Positions 47,196 through 56,760 of a DNA stretch of 64,000 nt are shown here, one piece after another. Position numbers and translations under genes: made by a program. How positions within the stretch are numbered: position 1 is the stretch's first letter; each line of letters begins with the position of its first letter. The DNA is from Microbulbifer agarilyticus (GTDB lineage Bacteria; Pseudomonadota; Gammaproteobacteria; Pseudomonadales; Cellvibrionaceae), in assembly GCF_019800665.1 (NCBI RefSeq), contig NZ_JAHVKO010000001.1:186001-250000 (forward strand), written 5' to 3'. A model generated the notes under the pieces. The model worked only from the letters and a program-made list of their open reading frames with translations, searched no databases and was not told where the DNA came from.

Positions 47196-47951
47196 ACTGA
47201 GACAGTATCCGAAGCCATGTCCGCAGGCGGATAAGGGATATCCCTCTACAAAGCCGCACCGGATACGGCAATGTATATCGTGATCAATTTCTATCAGCAA
47301 AGGATGCAGAGCAGGAACTGTGTAATCGGCTTGGTGGATAGATGAATTTCAGTGTCGCTATTTGAAAATACGTGTCGGGCGGGTGACGGAGCACTAGTCG
47401 GGAAACTGTCTGGGTGTTGGTCTTTCTCAGGTGTTTATTGAAGCATCGGGGGCGGCCGCGCTGATGCTGGTCCAGTTAACCGTTGAGCAGCTCCCCGCTC
47501 GTTGCCCGTGGAGGGTATGGCGAACCCAGATGCCCCAATTACAGGTACTGATTTGGACGTACCTCGTGAGCACTTCAATCGCACGATTAACGAGATGTTT
47601 ACAGGAGTGCGGGATTATGTTGCTGGGCATTATCTGTTGAATACCCGTGACGATAGTCCCTACTGGAAAGCAGTGCGTGATCAAAGTAAACCACCTGGGC
47701 GGTTGTTGAAATTGATGGCGTGTTGGGACAATGGGGGTGATTTCCCCGAGCTATTGGGCGCGTTGGGTGCGGACAGGATTTACTCAATGGCCAGTTGGTA
47801 TTGTTTGTTTTCCGGTATGGGGCGTTTTCCCACAACTACTGGAGTGCTGTCAGCTGAATCGGAGAAATTGATTCGGGAGCTTAAGTCATTTTGTGGCGGT
47901 AACTCTGGACGCTTTAACGAGCATCGTGCCTATTTACAAGCGTTAAAATAA
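47196..47951 (+). pseudogene. Remnant of a tryptophan-halogenase-family gene (C-terminal part)
   Basis: Three-frame translation shows successive pieces of one flavin-dependent halogenase-like protein. Pieces: TVSEAMSAGG near 47199; IPLQSRTGYGNVYRDQF and SAKDAEQELCNRLG in another frame (47240-47340); DEFQCRYLKIRVGRVTEH, a TAG where the family has Trp, then GNCLGVGLSQVFIEASGAA in a third frame (47341-47460); finally a 149-codon open stretch 47502-47951 with FNRTINEMFTGVRDYVAGHY and NTRDDSPYWKAVRD. The N-terminal FAD domain is absent. At least two frameshifts and several stops are visible, so it is not functional. An intact relative often accompanies TonB receptors in such genomes. Confidence 0.8.
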
Positions 47952-48029
47952 GCCAAAAGAGGCCGGCGGCTAAATCTTCCTTTATGACATCTTCAGCTGT
48001 CGCCCGTTATTTCCTGTGTGTTATTTATA

Positions 48030-48042
48030 CAATAATTTATTC
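48030..48042. promoter_or_regulatory. CAATAATTTATTC box (candidate RpiR operator, site C)
   Basis: 12 of 13 bases match GAATAATTTATTC, about 355 bases upstream of the second TonB receptor. The 445 bases between the pseudogene and that receptor are AT-rich and hold no convincing gene; a long leader or an upstream promoter is likely. Confidence 0.45.
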
Positions 48043-48396
48043 TTTTCTATTCTTTCGAAAGCCTGGCCAGCGAATAGTACCAATGATTTAAGTGCCACCA
48101 TCTGTAACTGCACCCGTTTTTTAAGTTGCCTTACCTGTCTTTTTTATCTTTCAAAGAAATTTTCTTGAATTTTTTATGATTTTTAACTCGCCATAAGCGA
48201 ATTTTTTTCGCAGAATGGCCGTGGAATATCTTATTCATTGCGCTAGATGCGGAAGGTATATTTTATCGGTTGAACCGATAGAAACTATCGATCAACAAAC
48301 AATAAATTCGTATCCAGTGGGCGCTGATGGGAAGTTGAGAACACCAACAACTTTTCCTTGTGGGGACACACACAATAAATGCCTGGGAGGCCATCC

Positions 48397-51390
48397 ATGT
48401 TTGAAAGAAGTAAGCTGAGCAAGTCGCTCGCTGATATCGCAAAACGACAGTTGCCAGCGGCGACTGCATTAGTTGCAGGTGCACTGTTTTCAGCCTCTGT
48501 TGCCGCACAGCAATCAGGAAGCATTGAAGGTACTGCGTATCTTTCCGACGACGTTAAAGCTGCTGGTATTACAGTAACTGCGACAAGTCCCGTGATGCCA
48601 AAGAGCCGTACCGTCACTACCAATGCGGAAGGTAAGTTCAGACTTCCAGCGCTCATCCCGGGTACTTACTCTCTGATCTTTACCGGTGAAGATGGTGTTT
48701 CTCGTACCGTAAAAACACGTGTTTTGCTTGATCAGGAATCCAATCTCTCTGTGACCCTAGTGTCAGATGAGGAAGGTTTGGAAGAGGTTCTGGTTTATGG
48801 CCAGGCCGTTGAGATTGTAGGGGGAGGCGCCTCTGTCTCCAATGCAATTGATGCAGATGTTATTGATGCACTGCCGGTAGGCCAAAGCTATCGCGACCTG
48901 ATTAAGCTTCTACCAGGCGTACAGTTTTCTCAAGACTCCGTTCGTGGCCCCAATGCAGGTGGTAGTGGTCAGGATAACAATTACGCATTTGATGGGGTAA
49001 ATGTAACTTTGCCCATGTTCGGTACCCTGTCCGCAGAGCCTTCAAGCCAGGATATCGAGCAAGTAGCTGTTGAACGTGGTGGCGCTAGAGCGATTGGCTT
49101 CAACCGCTCTGGTGGTGTGAGTATTGATACCAAATCAAAATCTGGCACCAATGAGTTCCAGGGTAGCGTTAATTACAAGTTTCAGCCTGCGAACTTGCGT
49201 GCAGAAACCGTTGAAGGCGTAAGATCCCAAACCGAATATAGCTGGATGACAGCGAACTACAGTGGTCCGCTGATCGAAGATACGCTTTTCTTTTATGGTT
49301 CCTACTATGGTCCGACTGAATCTCGTGACAATAAAGAAACTGCTTATGGTCCTACCAAGGACTATTTGAGTGAGCGTGATGAGTACTTCGGTAAATTAAC
49401 TTATGCGGTTACCGAAGACATTTTGCTGAACGCCAGTTACCGTACATCTGAGCGTACCGGTGAAGGTCTTTCGATCTCTTTTGACGAAGCGGATTCTGTG
49501 TCTACTGGCGAAAAGTCCAATCAGGACATCGTTACCTTTGATGGTTCGTGGATTATCAGCGATAGCACTACCTTTACTTTCCAGTACAGTGATTATGCGC
49601 TGGAAACACTGGGTGTTCCCGATTACTTCGTTTCAACTCAGGCCGCTTATGGATCGGCACTGGATTTGGCGCAGCTCGACCAGGCGGGATACTTTAATGT
49701 GCCCAGCCTCGATCCTGACAACCCCGACTACGATAATGATTTAGCCCAGGCTCTGATCGACCTCTATGGTTACGAGGAAAATGGTGAGCGTATTGGTGGC
49801 GGTGGTGTTGGTGGCTATAGCTCAATCAGCGATCAATCTTTCTACCGCGAAGGCTTTGAGATGGCTTTGGAGCACAACTTTGATGTTGGCTCGACCAACC
49901 ATCAGCTGCATATTGGCTATCAGTGGTCTGAAGGCAAAGAAGACTTGTCGCGTATGTCCAACGGTTGGGGTGCTATCAGTTATGTTGGTGGTGAGGAGCT
50001 CACTCCAGATGGTGACCCGATTTATTTCCAGGCTTACACCGAGCAGATGAGTCTTGTAGATGCGGACGGCACTTCTGTTCCGACGATCAAGTCAAGCACG
50101 GTCACCCATAACTTTGAGATTAACGACTCTATCGAGTGGAACGACTTCACCTTTAATGTCGGTGTTCTGATTAGTCAGGATACTTATTTCGGTCAGGGGT
50201 TGAAGGAGAACTCCAACAATTATTCTGGCTTTGAAACCGCTCCAGGCAATAAGTACGAAATGTATCAAATTGACTGGAAAGATATGATTCAGCCGCGACT
50301 GGGTGTTACCTGGGCCTACAACGGTGAAGACACCGTATTTGCCAACTTTGCCCAGTACAATCCTTCTGCTAGCTCATTGGCCCGTGCTGCGTCCTGGGAT
50401 CGTAACTCTGCTCGACAGCTGGATGTATGGTGGGATGCGGACGGGAATTACCTGGGTAACCAGGGCCGTCGTGGATCCTCCGGTAAGATCTTCCAGGAAG
50501 GTCTGACACCTCGTCGCGTTGATGAGCTGACTATTGGTACTACCAAAGGTTGGACTGATAGCCTGAATACACGTGCTCATGTACGTTATCGTGAGGGTTC
50601 TCACTTCTGGGAAGATGTGTGGAACTGGGCTCGCTCGGATGAAGGTTGCTACGGTGACTTCGATGGTGACGGTATCAACGAACATTGCGTTCCGGCGGAT
50701 ATTGAAGCCTTGGGTCCCTATATCCCAGATCTTCAGGAATACAGGGACGAGATTGGTGGCTCTTCATATGTCATCGCAGAGATGGATGGCGCTTTCACCA
50801 AGTACTGGGAGCTGTCTCTGGAGGCGGAATGGTATGGCGAGCGTAGTTACCTGAATGCTTCATATGTTTACAGTGAGTACACTGGCAACATTGACCAAGA
50901 CAACACTTCTTTTACCAATGATGCTAACTTGTTCATCGGCTCTTCCAGCTACGCAGATGATTATGGTCAGTACACCTGGGACTTGAAGAAGGGCACTCTG
51001 CGCGGTGATAAGCCGCATCAGTTCAAGGTGTTTGGTTACTACACTCTGGACTGGAACGCGAATGTCGGTGCATTCCTGACGTATCAGTCTGGTCAGGCTT
51101 GGGAAGCATGGGATGGTTCTATCTATGGACGTAGTTTTGACACCATGCGATTTGCTGAGCCTGCTGGTAGTCGCCGTACCGGTAGCCACTGGCAGATGGA
51201 TTTGAACTACACGCAAGACTTCAATGTGTTAAGCGATTACACCGTGAAGTTCCGTGCGGATATCTTTAACGTGTTCAATCGTCAGACTGGCTATAACCCG
51301 CAACCTTCAGTAGATAGTGAGTTGTTTGGTCAGCCGCGCGACCGCTACGATCCACGTCGCGTACAGCTGTCTCTTGGTGTAGATTTCTAA
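48397..51390 (+). CDS. TonB-dependent receptor with carboxypeptidase-like regulatory domain (Oar-like)
   Basis: 997 residues: signal peptide ending near SVAAQQ, a carboxypeptidase-D-regulatory-like beta domain (about 38-115, EGTAYLSDDVKAAGITVTAT and GKFRLPALIPGTYSL), TonB-box-like EEVLVYGQ near 135, a plug with LPVGQSYRDLIKLLPGVQ, and a large barrel ending in VQLSLGVDF. Oar-type receptors usually take up large ligands such as peptides or oligosaccharides. ATG 48397 has GGGAGG six bases upstream; ATG 48379 is less likely. Followed by a strong terminator. In this locus a muropeptide or protein-fragment ligand is a reasonable guess. Confidence 0.93.
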   Translation: MFERSKLSKSLADIAKRQLPAATALVAGALFSASVAAQQSGSIEGTAYLSDDVKAAGITVTATSPVMPKSRTVTTNAEGKFRLPALIPGTYSLIFTGEDGVSRTVKTRVLLDQESNLSVTLVSDEEGLEEVLVYGQAVEIVGGGASVSNAIDADVIDALPVGQSYRDLIKLLPGVQFSQDSVRGPNAGGSGQDNNYAFDGVNVTLPMFGTLSAEPSSQDIEQVAVERGGARAIGFNRSGGVSIDTKSKSGTNEFQGSVNYKFQPANLRAETVEGVRSQTEYSWMTANYSGPLIEDTLFFYGSYYGPTESRDNKETAYGPTKDYLSERDEYFGKLTYAVTEDILLNASYRTSERTGEGLSISFDEADSVSTGEKSNQDIVTFDGSWIISDSTTFTFQYSDYALETLGVPDYFVSTQAAYGSALDLAQLDQAGYFNVPSLDPDNPDYDNDLAQALIDLYGYEENGERIGGGGVGGYSSISDQSFYREGFEMALEHNFDVGSTNHQLHIGYQWSEGKEDLSRMSNGWGAISYVGGEELTPDGDPIYFQAYTEQMSLVDADGTSVPTIKSSTVTHNFEINDSIEWNDFTFNVGVLISQDTYFGQGLKENSNNYSGFETAPGNKYEMYQIDWKDMIQPRLGVTWAYNGEDTVFANFAQYNPSASSLARAASWDRNSARQLDVWWDADGNYLGNQGRRGSSGKIFQEGLTPRRVDELTIGTTKGWTDSLNTRAHVRYREGSHFWEDVWNWARSDEGCYGDFDGDGINEHCVPADIEALGPYIPDLQEYRDEIGGSSYVIAEMDGAFTKYWELSLEAEWYGERSYLNASYVYSEYTGNIDQDNTSFTNDANLFIGSSSYADDYGQYTWDLKKGTLRGDKPHQFKVFGYYTLDWNANVGAFLTYQSGQAWEAWDGSIYGRSFDTMRFAEPAGSRRTGSHWQMDLNYTQDFNVLSDYTVKFRADIFNVFNRQTGYNPQPSVDSELFGQPRDRYDPRRVQLSLGVDF

Positions 51391-51419
51391 TAAGCTTTCT
51401 CTCTTAGATCCTACGACTT

Positions 51420-51444
51420 GCCCCGGCTTTGCCGGGGCTTTTTT
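51420..51444 (+). terminator. Intrinsic terminator after TonB receptor 2
   Basis: GCCCCGGC (51420-51427) and GCCGGGGC (51431-51438) around TTT, followed by six T. Confidence 0.93.
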
Positions 51445-51513
51445 CGTGATGGAGTTGTAAAATTTACAATATAAAAAAATATTCGATAAATAGTCGATCG
51501 TCTCAAAATTATT

Positions 51514-51526
51514 GAATAATTTATTC
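51514..51526. promoter_or_regulatory. GAATAATTTATTC palindrome (candidate RpiR operator, site D)
   Basis: A perfect 13-bp palindrome (central T), 40-80 bases before the NlpC/P60-epimerase-RpiR operon. If the RpiR protein binds here it controls its own operon. Confidence 0.6.
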
Positions 51527-51592
51527 GTAATTCGTGTGCAAAATTATTATTATCTGTTTTCGTAAATGGAAATAACGACCACAAAAAATCAT

Positions 51593-53050
51593 ATGAAGTT
51601 TGCCTCTTTCGATTCCAAGACAGTGCGAGATTTTGCTCTCGTAATTGTGACTGGCCTGACATCTTTAGTGCTTGTGTCTTGCGACGCTCACTCAGGAAAA
51701 GAGAGTGAGCAAAGTGCGCTTGAGCGGAAGGTAGTCGAGCAGTCCGAATATGTTTCGGATGTACCGAAGCTTACCGAAGCCATGCTGGATGTTGAGTTTT
51801 GGCAACAAAAGATCGAACTCGACGCTGAGCGGTTAAATGCTGATGAAATTGTCGCGCTGAACTCTAAGAGCTTCGCGCAGGATTCTTACCTGCATAATCT
51901 GGCGGATTTTCCTGAACTACTAACCCGGCAGCAGGTGCTCAAGCTGATCGATCAGGTTAGCCGTCCGGCTTCTACGCCGCGGTATCGATTAGATGGGCGT
52001 TTAGTGTCGGAGCAGGACTACGCTTCGCTGGAGGAGGCGGTTCAGCGGGCTGCAGTACCGGAATCGGTCGATGTGCAGTGGGGTATGGTAGTCGCGCGTG
52101 CCAGCATGCGGAGCTACCCAACGACTATGCGGGTTTTAAAGAGTAGCGATGATACCGACTTGGATCGCTTTCAAGAGACTGGCGTATTCCCCGGCCAACG
52201 CTTAGCAATTCTGCACGAAAGTGCCGACGGCGAGTGGTGGTTTGCGGTGAACTATCACTATGCCGCCTGGCTACCAAAGCGTGGAGTGGCAGTTGGAGAA
52301 CGACAACAGATTAATACTTGGCACGGGCAGTCGCATCGGGTGACAGTTTCCGGGGCGCAGGTCAGAACTAACTACAACCCGGAAGACCCCAGGACATCCG
52401 AGGTTATTCTGGATATGGGCGTATCACTGCCGTTGTTGAGTGCCGCGGAAGTTGGCCACAACGTGAATGGGCAGAATCCGCATGCCAGTTACATCGTTTC
52501 GTTGCCGGTACGCGATGCCGAGGGCAGGCTGGAATTTGAGCCGACACTGATCGGTCGTGCGCAGGACGTAACGGTGGGATTACTCGAGTATCGCCCCTCT
52601 CTTGTTTTGCAGCAGGCATTCAAGTTTCTCGGGGAGCGCTACGGCTGGGGGCACGATTATAACGGTCGCGATTGCACAGGCTTTGTCGGTGAGGTGTACA
52701 AGTCCTTCGGTATCTTGATGCCGCGCAACTCTGGGCAGCAGGGTAAAAGCGATTTTGCTCCAACCAAACGCTTTGCTGCGGATGATCATGTTGCCAGAGC
52801 AGAGGCGTTAGGTGAGCTGCAGGTGGGCGACCTGATCTATATTCCGGGGCATGTAATGATGTTTATCGGGGAGGTCGATGGTGAGCCTTATGTCATTCAC
52901 GATGTGACTGGGTTGAGCTATTACCAGAGTGACGAGTCCTTTTATCGAGGCACTTTGTCCGGGGTGTCAATCACACCGTTGACGCCGCTGTATTTGAATA
53001 AAGAAAAAAGTTTTGTGGATGGCATCTACGCCATAAAAACCATAATTTGA
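51593..53050 (+). CDS. SH3-domain NlpC/P60 endopeptidase, lipoprotein (YkfC-like)
   Basis: 485 residues. Lipobox VLVSC near residue 30, a long N-terminal region, SH3b-like domains (about 150-330), then a C-terminal NlpC/P60 domain with catalytic Cys361 (NGRDCTGFVG), His420 (IPGHVMMFIG) and His436 (YVIHDVTG). Proteins of this build cut the bond between D-Glu (or L-Glu) and diaminopimelate or Lys in wall peptides. The next gene is a dipeptide epimerase, the same pairing as ykfC-ykfB in Bacillus. Start is unsure: ATG 51566 adds nine residues, and neither has a clear ribosome-binding site. Confidence 0.9.
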   Translation: MKFASFDSKTVRDFALVIVTGLTSLVLVSCDAHSGKESEQSALERKVVEQSEYVSDVPKLTEAMLDVEFWQQKIELDAERLNADEIVALNSKSFAQDSYLHNLADFPELLTRQQVLKLIDQVSRPASTPRYRLDGRLVSEQDYASLEEAVQRAAVPESVDVQWGMVVARASMRSYPTTMRVLKSSDDTDLDRFQETGVFPGQRLAILHESADGEWWFAVNYHYAAWLPKRGVAVGERQQINTWHGQSHRVTVSGAQVRTNYNPEDPRTSEVILDMGVSLPLLSAAEVGHNVNGQNPHASYIVSLPVRDAEGRLEFEPTLIGRAQDVTVGLLEYRPSLVLQQAFKFLGERYGWGHDYNGRDCTGFVGEVYKSFGILMPRNSGQQGKSDFAPTKRFAADDHVARAEALGELQVGDLIYIPGHVMMFIGEVDGEPYVIHDVTGLSYYQSDESFYRGTLSGVSITPLTPLYLNKEKSFVDGIYAIKTII

Positions 53051-53061
53051 TCGGTAAAGCC

Positions 53062-54156
53062 ATGAAGATTGTTGACGTAAAGCTGGGCATGCTGCGGGTT
53101 CCGCTCATTACTCCATTCAAGACCGCGTTGCGGACCGTTGAGTGTGTAGAGGATGTTGTGGTGATGTTGGAAACCGATACCGGGCATATAGGCTACGGTA
53201 ACGCGCCTGCTACCGCTGTGATTACCGGGGACACGCACGCGTCTGTGATCGAGGCGGTGCGCAGTGTGTTCACGCCGCTACTGCTGGAGCGCAATGTTGC
53301 AGATTTGAACCAGCTTACGCGGCAGATTCAGGGTGCGATGATTAATAACACCAGTGCCAAGGCCGCAGTGGAGATAGCGCTGTTTGACCTGTTTGCGCAG
53401 AGTCATCAAACACCTTTGTACAAAATTCTGGGTGGCGGCGAGAGCAGCCTAACCACAGACATCACCATTAGTGTCGACTATATCGACAAAATGGTGGCCG
53501 ATGCGGAAAGCGCGGTGGAGCGTGGTTTTGAAATCCTCAAGTTGAAAGTTGGCAAAGATATCGGCCTTGATATCGAGCGCATTAAAGCGGTTTATTCTGC
53601 GGTGAAGGGGCGCGCCCTGTTGCGCCTGGATGCCAACCAGGGGTGGTCGCCAAAAGAAGCCGTACTCGCGATTCAGGGCCTTGAGGATGCCGGAGTGTTG
53701 CTGGAGCTGGTGGAGCAGCCGGTAAAAGCCAATAATCTGGAAGGTATGCGCTATATCGCCGAACGTGTAAGGACGCCGATTATGGCGGACGAAAGCGTGT
53801 TTGGTCCGCGTGAAGTGATGCAGGTAATCAATCAGCGCGCAGCGGATATCATTAATATCAAGTTGATGAAAACTGGTGGTATTTCTAACGCACTAAGAAT
53901 CGCCGACATTGCGGATTTGAATGACTTGGACTGCATGGTGGGTTGCATGCTGGAAACCAGTATCGGAGTGTCGGCTGCAGCACATGTGGCGGCGGCTAAG
54001 GCGCCGGTAGTCTCTAAATTGGATCTGGATGTGCCTTCTTTGTGTGAATTTGACCCTGTGGTCGGTGGCGCTACCTATAAGGATGCGGATATCATTCTGA
54101 ATGAAACCCCGGGCCTGGGTATTGAGAAGATTGAGGGCCTGCAGCTTCTGGCCTGA
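53062..54156 (+). CDS. ykfB: L-Ala-D/L-Glu (dipeptide) epimerase
   Basis: 364 residues, enolase superfamily, MLE subgroup: catalytic Lys pair in LKLKVGKDIG and in INIKLMKTGG, metal ligands in LRLDANQGW, LVEQPV and MADESVF, and the MVGCMLETSIGVSAAAH segment typical of dipeptide epimerases. It converts L-Ala-D-Glu from peptidoglycan into L-Ala-L-Glu so that normal peptidases can use it. It lies 11 bases after the YkfC-like gene and 34 before the RpiR gene. ATG 53062 matches family starts. Confidence 0.88.
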   Translation: MKIVDVKLGMLRVPLITPFKTALRTVECVEDVVVMLETDTGHIGYGNAPATAVITGDTHASVIEAVRSVFTPLLLERNVADLNQLTRQIQGAMINNTSAKAAVEIALFDLFAQSHQTPLYKILGGGESSLTTDITISVDYIDKMVADAESAVERGFEILKLKVGKDIGLDIERIKAVYSAVKGRALLRLDANQGWSPKEAVLAIQGLEDAGVLLELVEQPVKANNLEGMRYIAERVRTPIMADESVFGPREVMQVINQRAADIINIKLMKTGGISNALRIADIADLNDLDCMVGCMLETSIGVSAAAHVAAAKAPVVSKLDLDVPSLCEFDPVVGGATYKDADIILNETPGLGIEKIEGLQLLA

Positions 54157-54190
54157 GTGCCAGTGTGACGCGGAGTAAGTTGGTACCCCC

Positions 54191-54976
54191 ATGAACTGTT
54201 TGTTGAAAATGCGCGCCATGCGCGAACAGTTATCGGTAAATGAGCGCAAGCTTGCCGATTTTATTCTGGATAATACGCAGTTATTGCGCGATTACTCGTC
54301 TTCGCAATTGGCCGATGCCGTAGGGGTAAGCCAGTCCAGTGTGGTGAAGTTCTCGCAGAAGCTGGGCTATCGTGGCTACCCAAGCCTCAAGCTTGCTGTC
54401 TATGAATCCTATGCCGGCGCAAGTATTGCGAATGATGAGGATCAATCTCGTCATCTGGGGCAGGCGAACAGCCCGCTGAGCACTTTGGGGCAGAAGAAGC
54501 TCGAGGTGCTTGAGAATACCGTCAATATCAATGAGTCGGAGCAGCTGGCAGCGGCTGTTCAGGCCATTCGCTCTGCCCGCTGTATACAGGTTTCGGCGTG
54601 CCCGGGGTCTGTTTCCGTCGCTCGCTACCTTACCCATCAATTGCTTGAATTGGGCTGCTGGGCAGTGTTTGACGAGGGCGGCCAGTTGCAGCACAAGATT
54701 GCGGACTCGCTCAGCGACGATGATCTGCTGTGTATTTTGTGTGATTTTGGAGGCGAGGAATCTCTGGTAGAGGTAGCTAATCGGGCCCATGAGCACGGTG
54801 TAAAAGTATTGAGCCTTACCCGTTATAACTACAATGCGGCGAGTATTCACTCGGATATTCGACTGTATGTCGTGCCTTCCGAAGATGATGAAGCGCTGCA
54901 GCGTTTACTGTTTCGCTCTGCGCAGTTGCATGTTATTGAGGGTTTGATTAGTGGCGTGCTGGAAGGAAATGGATAA
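54191..54976 (+). CDS. RpiR/MurR-type transcriptional regulator (HTH plus SIS)
   Basis: 261 residues: N-terminal RpiR helix-turn-helix (about 1-80; LADAVGVSQSSVVKFSQKLGYRGYPSLKLAV) and a C-terminal sugar-isomerase-like SIS domain (about 125-250; VSACPGSVSVARYLTHQLLELG). SIS domains bind phosphosugars; MurR of E. coli responds to MurNAc 6-phosphate. Co-transcription with two muropeptide enzymes makes a wall-derived ligand plausible. The 13-bp palindrome found upstream of this operon and others is the candidate target. Confidence 0.9.
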   Translation: MNCLLKMRAMREQLSVNERKLADFILDNTQLLRDYSSSQLADAVGVSQSSVVKFSQKLGYRGYPSLKLAVYESYAGASIANDEDQSRHLGQANSPLSTLGQKKLEVLENTVNINESEQLAAAVQAIRSARCIQVSACPGSVSVARYLTHQLLELGCWAVFDEGGQLQHKIADSLSDDDLLCILCDFGGEESLVEVANRAHEHGVKVLSLTRYNYNAASIHSDIRLYVVPSEDDEALQRLLFRSAQLHVIEGLISGVLEGNG

Positions 54977-55071
54977 GTCGCGTTGTGCGATTTCATCGCA
55001 GTTTTAGAGTCTTCAAGTAAACTTTCACACGCTGGATGCAATGCGAAGTTTAAAGAATCTAAAGAGTAAAT

Positions 55072-55103
55072 AGGCTGCCCGGTGTTACCTGGCGGCCTTT
55101 TTT
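55072..55103 (+). terminator. Intrinsic terminator after the RpiR gene
   Basis: AGGC-T-GCC (55072-55079) pairs with GGC-G-GCCT (55091-55098), with inner GGT/ACC pairs, followed by a T-run. Confidence 0.8.
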
Positions 55104-55125
55104 GTAGGGTAGGTATATATCTGAA

Positions 55126-56616
55126 TTAGTCGCCGGTGGTTTCGACTGGTTTCCAATCCATGTTGTAACTCCACTGGTCAAAGTAGAGGTTGCCTCCACG
55201 CCACTCAACTTCGCCGCGCTGGCTGTCAACGGTCTCTGAGCGGAAATGCTGTTTACTCGGGAAAAATGGTTGGCTGTAATCTGTGTTAAAGATCAGTCGA
55301 TAGCTATCCAGCCCACCGAGATAGAACCAGCGCTCTGCGTTATTCTCGCTATCCAGTACGCCGTGGGTCACGTCCATTGGCATCCAGCCATACGGCGCCA
55401 AATAGAATTCCCCCCAGTCATGCATGGTGTCGAAGCCTTCCGGGGAAAATTCCCAGCCAGACTCCCAGCGCGCGGGTATGCCATTTATGCGCATGAGGGT
55501 GATTAGCAGTAAGGTCTGTTGTCCGCAGTCTGCATGGCCTGCCTGCGCAGCGTACTGGCTGATATTACGGATCGTGGAATATTCGCGCGCGCCAGCCCAG
55601 GGGATCTGGTCGACGTAGGCAAACAGTTTCTGGGCGATGCGATAGGGGTTAGTCTCGTCCCCTACGATTCGCTCAGAAAGCGCGCGTAGTTCCGGGGTGA
55701 ACTGGATATGCGGTGCGCGCTCTGCGAGGTGTGTTACGAGGTTTTCGTCGGTTGCGGTGTGATTGCTCAGCGGCTTCACTGTGCCTGCTTCAATTTCCGT
55801 ATAACGGGAAAGGCTATTGAACGCATAACGCACGGAAAACTCGGTTGGAACCCCTTTTTTAGCGGTGCGTTCCATATAAATGGTTCGTTGTGCCTGGGTC
55901 TCTGGCGCCAGTTGGTTCTTGGACGGTGAGCTTGAGAGCAGGGCGACCTGTTCCTGGCGTCCGCTAATTTCCTGTGGGAAGGGTAGCCAAGCGCGGACTA
56001 CTTCACCCGCAGGAACCGCATCGGCATCGACGGTGAGTGAGTAGGTAACCTCAAAGCGTTCTTCCAAGGGGGCTTTGGCTTGTTGGTGAGCGTCTACTAC
56101 GGCAGCATGGTGCGGGTGCAGGTGATACAGCGGTGCTTTATCCGTAAAGCGGCGGTAGTCATTGGTGCGCGCGGCTGCCTCATTGGATACGTGGACCAGG
56201 TTGTAGGCGGCTTTGTGAAAGTAGCGGCGCTCGCCATTGATGGTCTTGTATTCGAGTAATCCATCGGCGTTCCACTGGGCAATATCATCGTCGGTCGCGT
56301 CAGGGATATAGCGCTGGATGGAGCCCAGCAGCTCTTCCGGCTTCAGGGTGAACTCCATTTCGATCCTGCGCATGCGTTCCGCTTCGAACGCGAGTGCCGA
56401 ATCATCTTCCGTGTACCTATCGTTATCTCGCATTTCTTGAATTACCGATTTTGCGCTCTGATAGTTGCCCAGATTTACCTGTGTACGCACGTTGACCAGG
56501 CTATAGCCGTTTGTTTCGCTGCTGTGGGCGACGCCAGTGGAGAGCATACTTATTGCCATCGCCAGTGGGCGGGCAAGCTTGCCCAGATTGACGGGGGAAG
56601 GTTTGAGATCTTTCAC
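55126..56616 (-). CDS. Transglutaminase-like cysteine protease-fold protein, exported
   Basis: 496 residues from GTG 56616, which has GGAG exactly six bases upstream; a TTG at 56631 would give a worse signal sequence. The N-terminus (KDLKPSPVNLGKLARPLAMAISML then Ala-rich) looks like a signal peptide with cleavage near residue 30. The transglutaminase core has Cys364 (GHADCGQQ), His399 (TMHDWGEF) and Asp415 (PMDVTHG). Proteins of this fold in bacteria are mostly peptidases or amidases. Divergent from the serine hydrolase gene, sharing two palindromes, hence probably part of the wall-degradation regulon. Confidence 0.82.
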   Translation of the reverse strand: MKDLKPSPVNLGKLARPLAMAISMLSTGVAHSSETNGYSLVNVRTQVNLGNYQSAKSVIQEMRDNDRYTEDDSALAFEAERMRRIEMEFTLKPEELLGSIQRYIPDATDDDIAQWNADGLLEYKTINGERRYFHKAAYNLVHVSNEAAARTNDYRRFTDKAPLYHLHPHHAAVVDAHQQAKAPLEERFEVTYSLTVDADAVPAGEVVRAWLPFPQEISGRQEQVALLSSSPSKNQLAPETQAQRTIYMERTAKKGVPTEFSVRYAFNSLSRYTEIEAGTVKPLSNHTATDENLVTHLAERAPHIQFTPELRALSERIVGDETNPYRIAQKLFAYVDQIPWAGAREYSTIRNISQYAAQAGHADCGQQTLLLITLMRINGIPARWESGWEFSPEGFDTMHDWGEFYLAPYGWMPMDVTHGVLDSENNAERWFYLGGLDSYRLIFNTDYSQPFFPSKQHFRSETVDSQRGEVEWRGGNLYFDQWSYNMDWKPVETTGD

Positions 56617-56642
56617 GGCATACTCCGGCAATAATTCGTCAG

Positions 56643-56655
56643 GAATAATTTATTA
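56643..56655. promoter_or_regulatory. GAATAATTTATTA box (candidate RpiR operator, site E)
   Basis: 12 of 13 bases match the perfect palindrome of site D. It lies 26 bases upstream of GTG 56616 on the minus strand, in the divergent gap to the serine hydrolase. Confidence 0.5.
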
Positions 56656-56675
56656 TTTACATAAAATTTATTGAT

Positions 56676-56688
56676 TGATAAATTATTC
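56676..56688. promoter_or_regulatory. TGATAAATTATTC box (weak candidate RpiR operator, site F)
   Basis: 11 of 13 bases match GAATAAATTATTC; the right half is perfect. It sits 20 bases beyond site E, so the two could bind a regulator cooperatively between the divergent genes. Confidence 0.35.
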
Positions 56689-56760
56689 GGATGTTGGCGA
56701 TACGTCAAGGCCATGACGTGTCGATTTGGTCCGTCCTTTTTTATGTTTGCGGAGTACATC

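Noticed and set aside
47502..47951. 149-codon frame as an intact hypothetical gene
   Set aside because: It is the last open piece of the broken halogenase gene; upstream homologous pieces lie in other frames.
48215..48418. 67-codon frame with a Cys-x-x-Cys start, just before TonB receptor 2
   Set aside because: No ribosome-binding site, it overlaps the receptor start, and the Cys pattern is too short to support a gene; kept as a leader-region curiosity.
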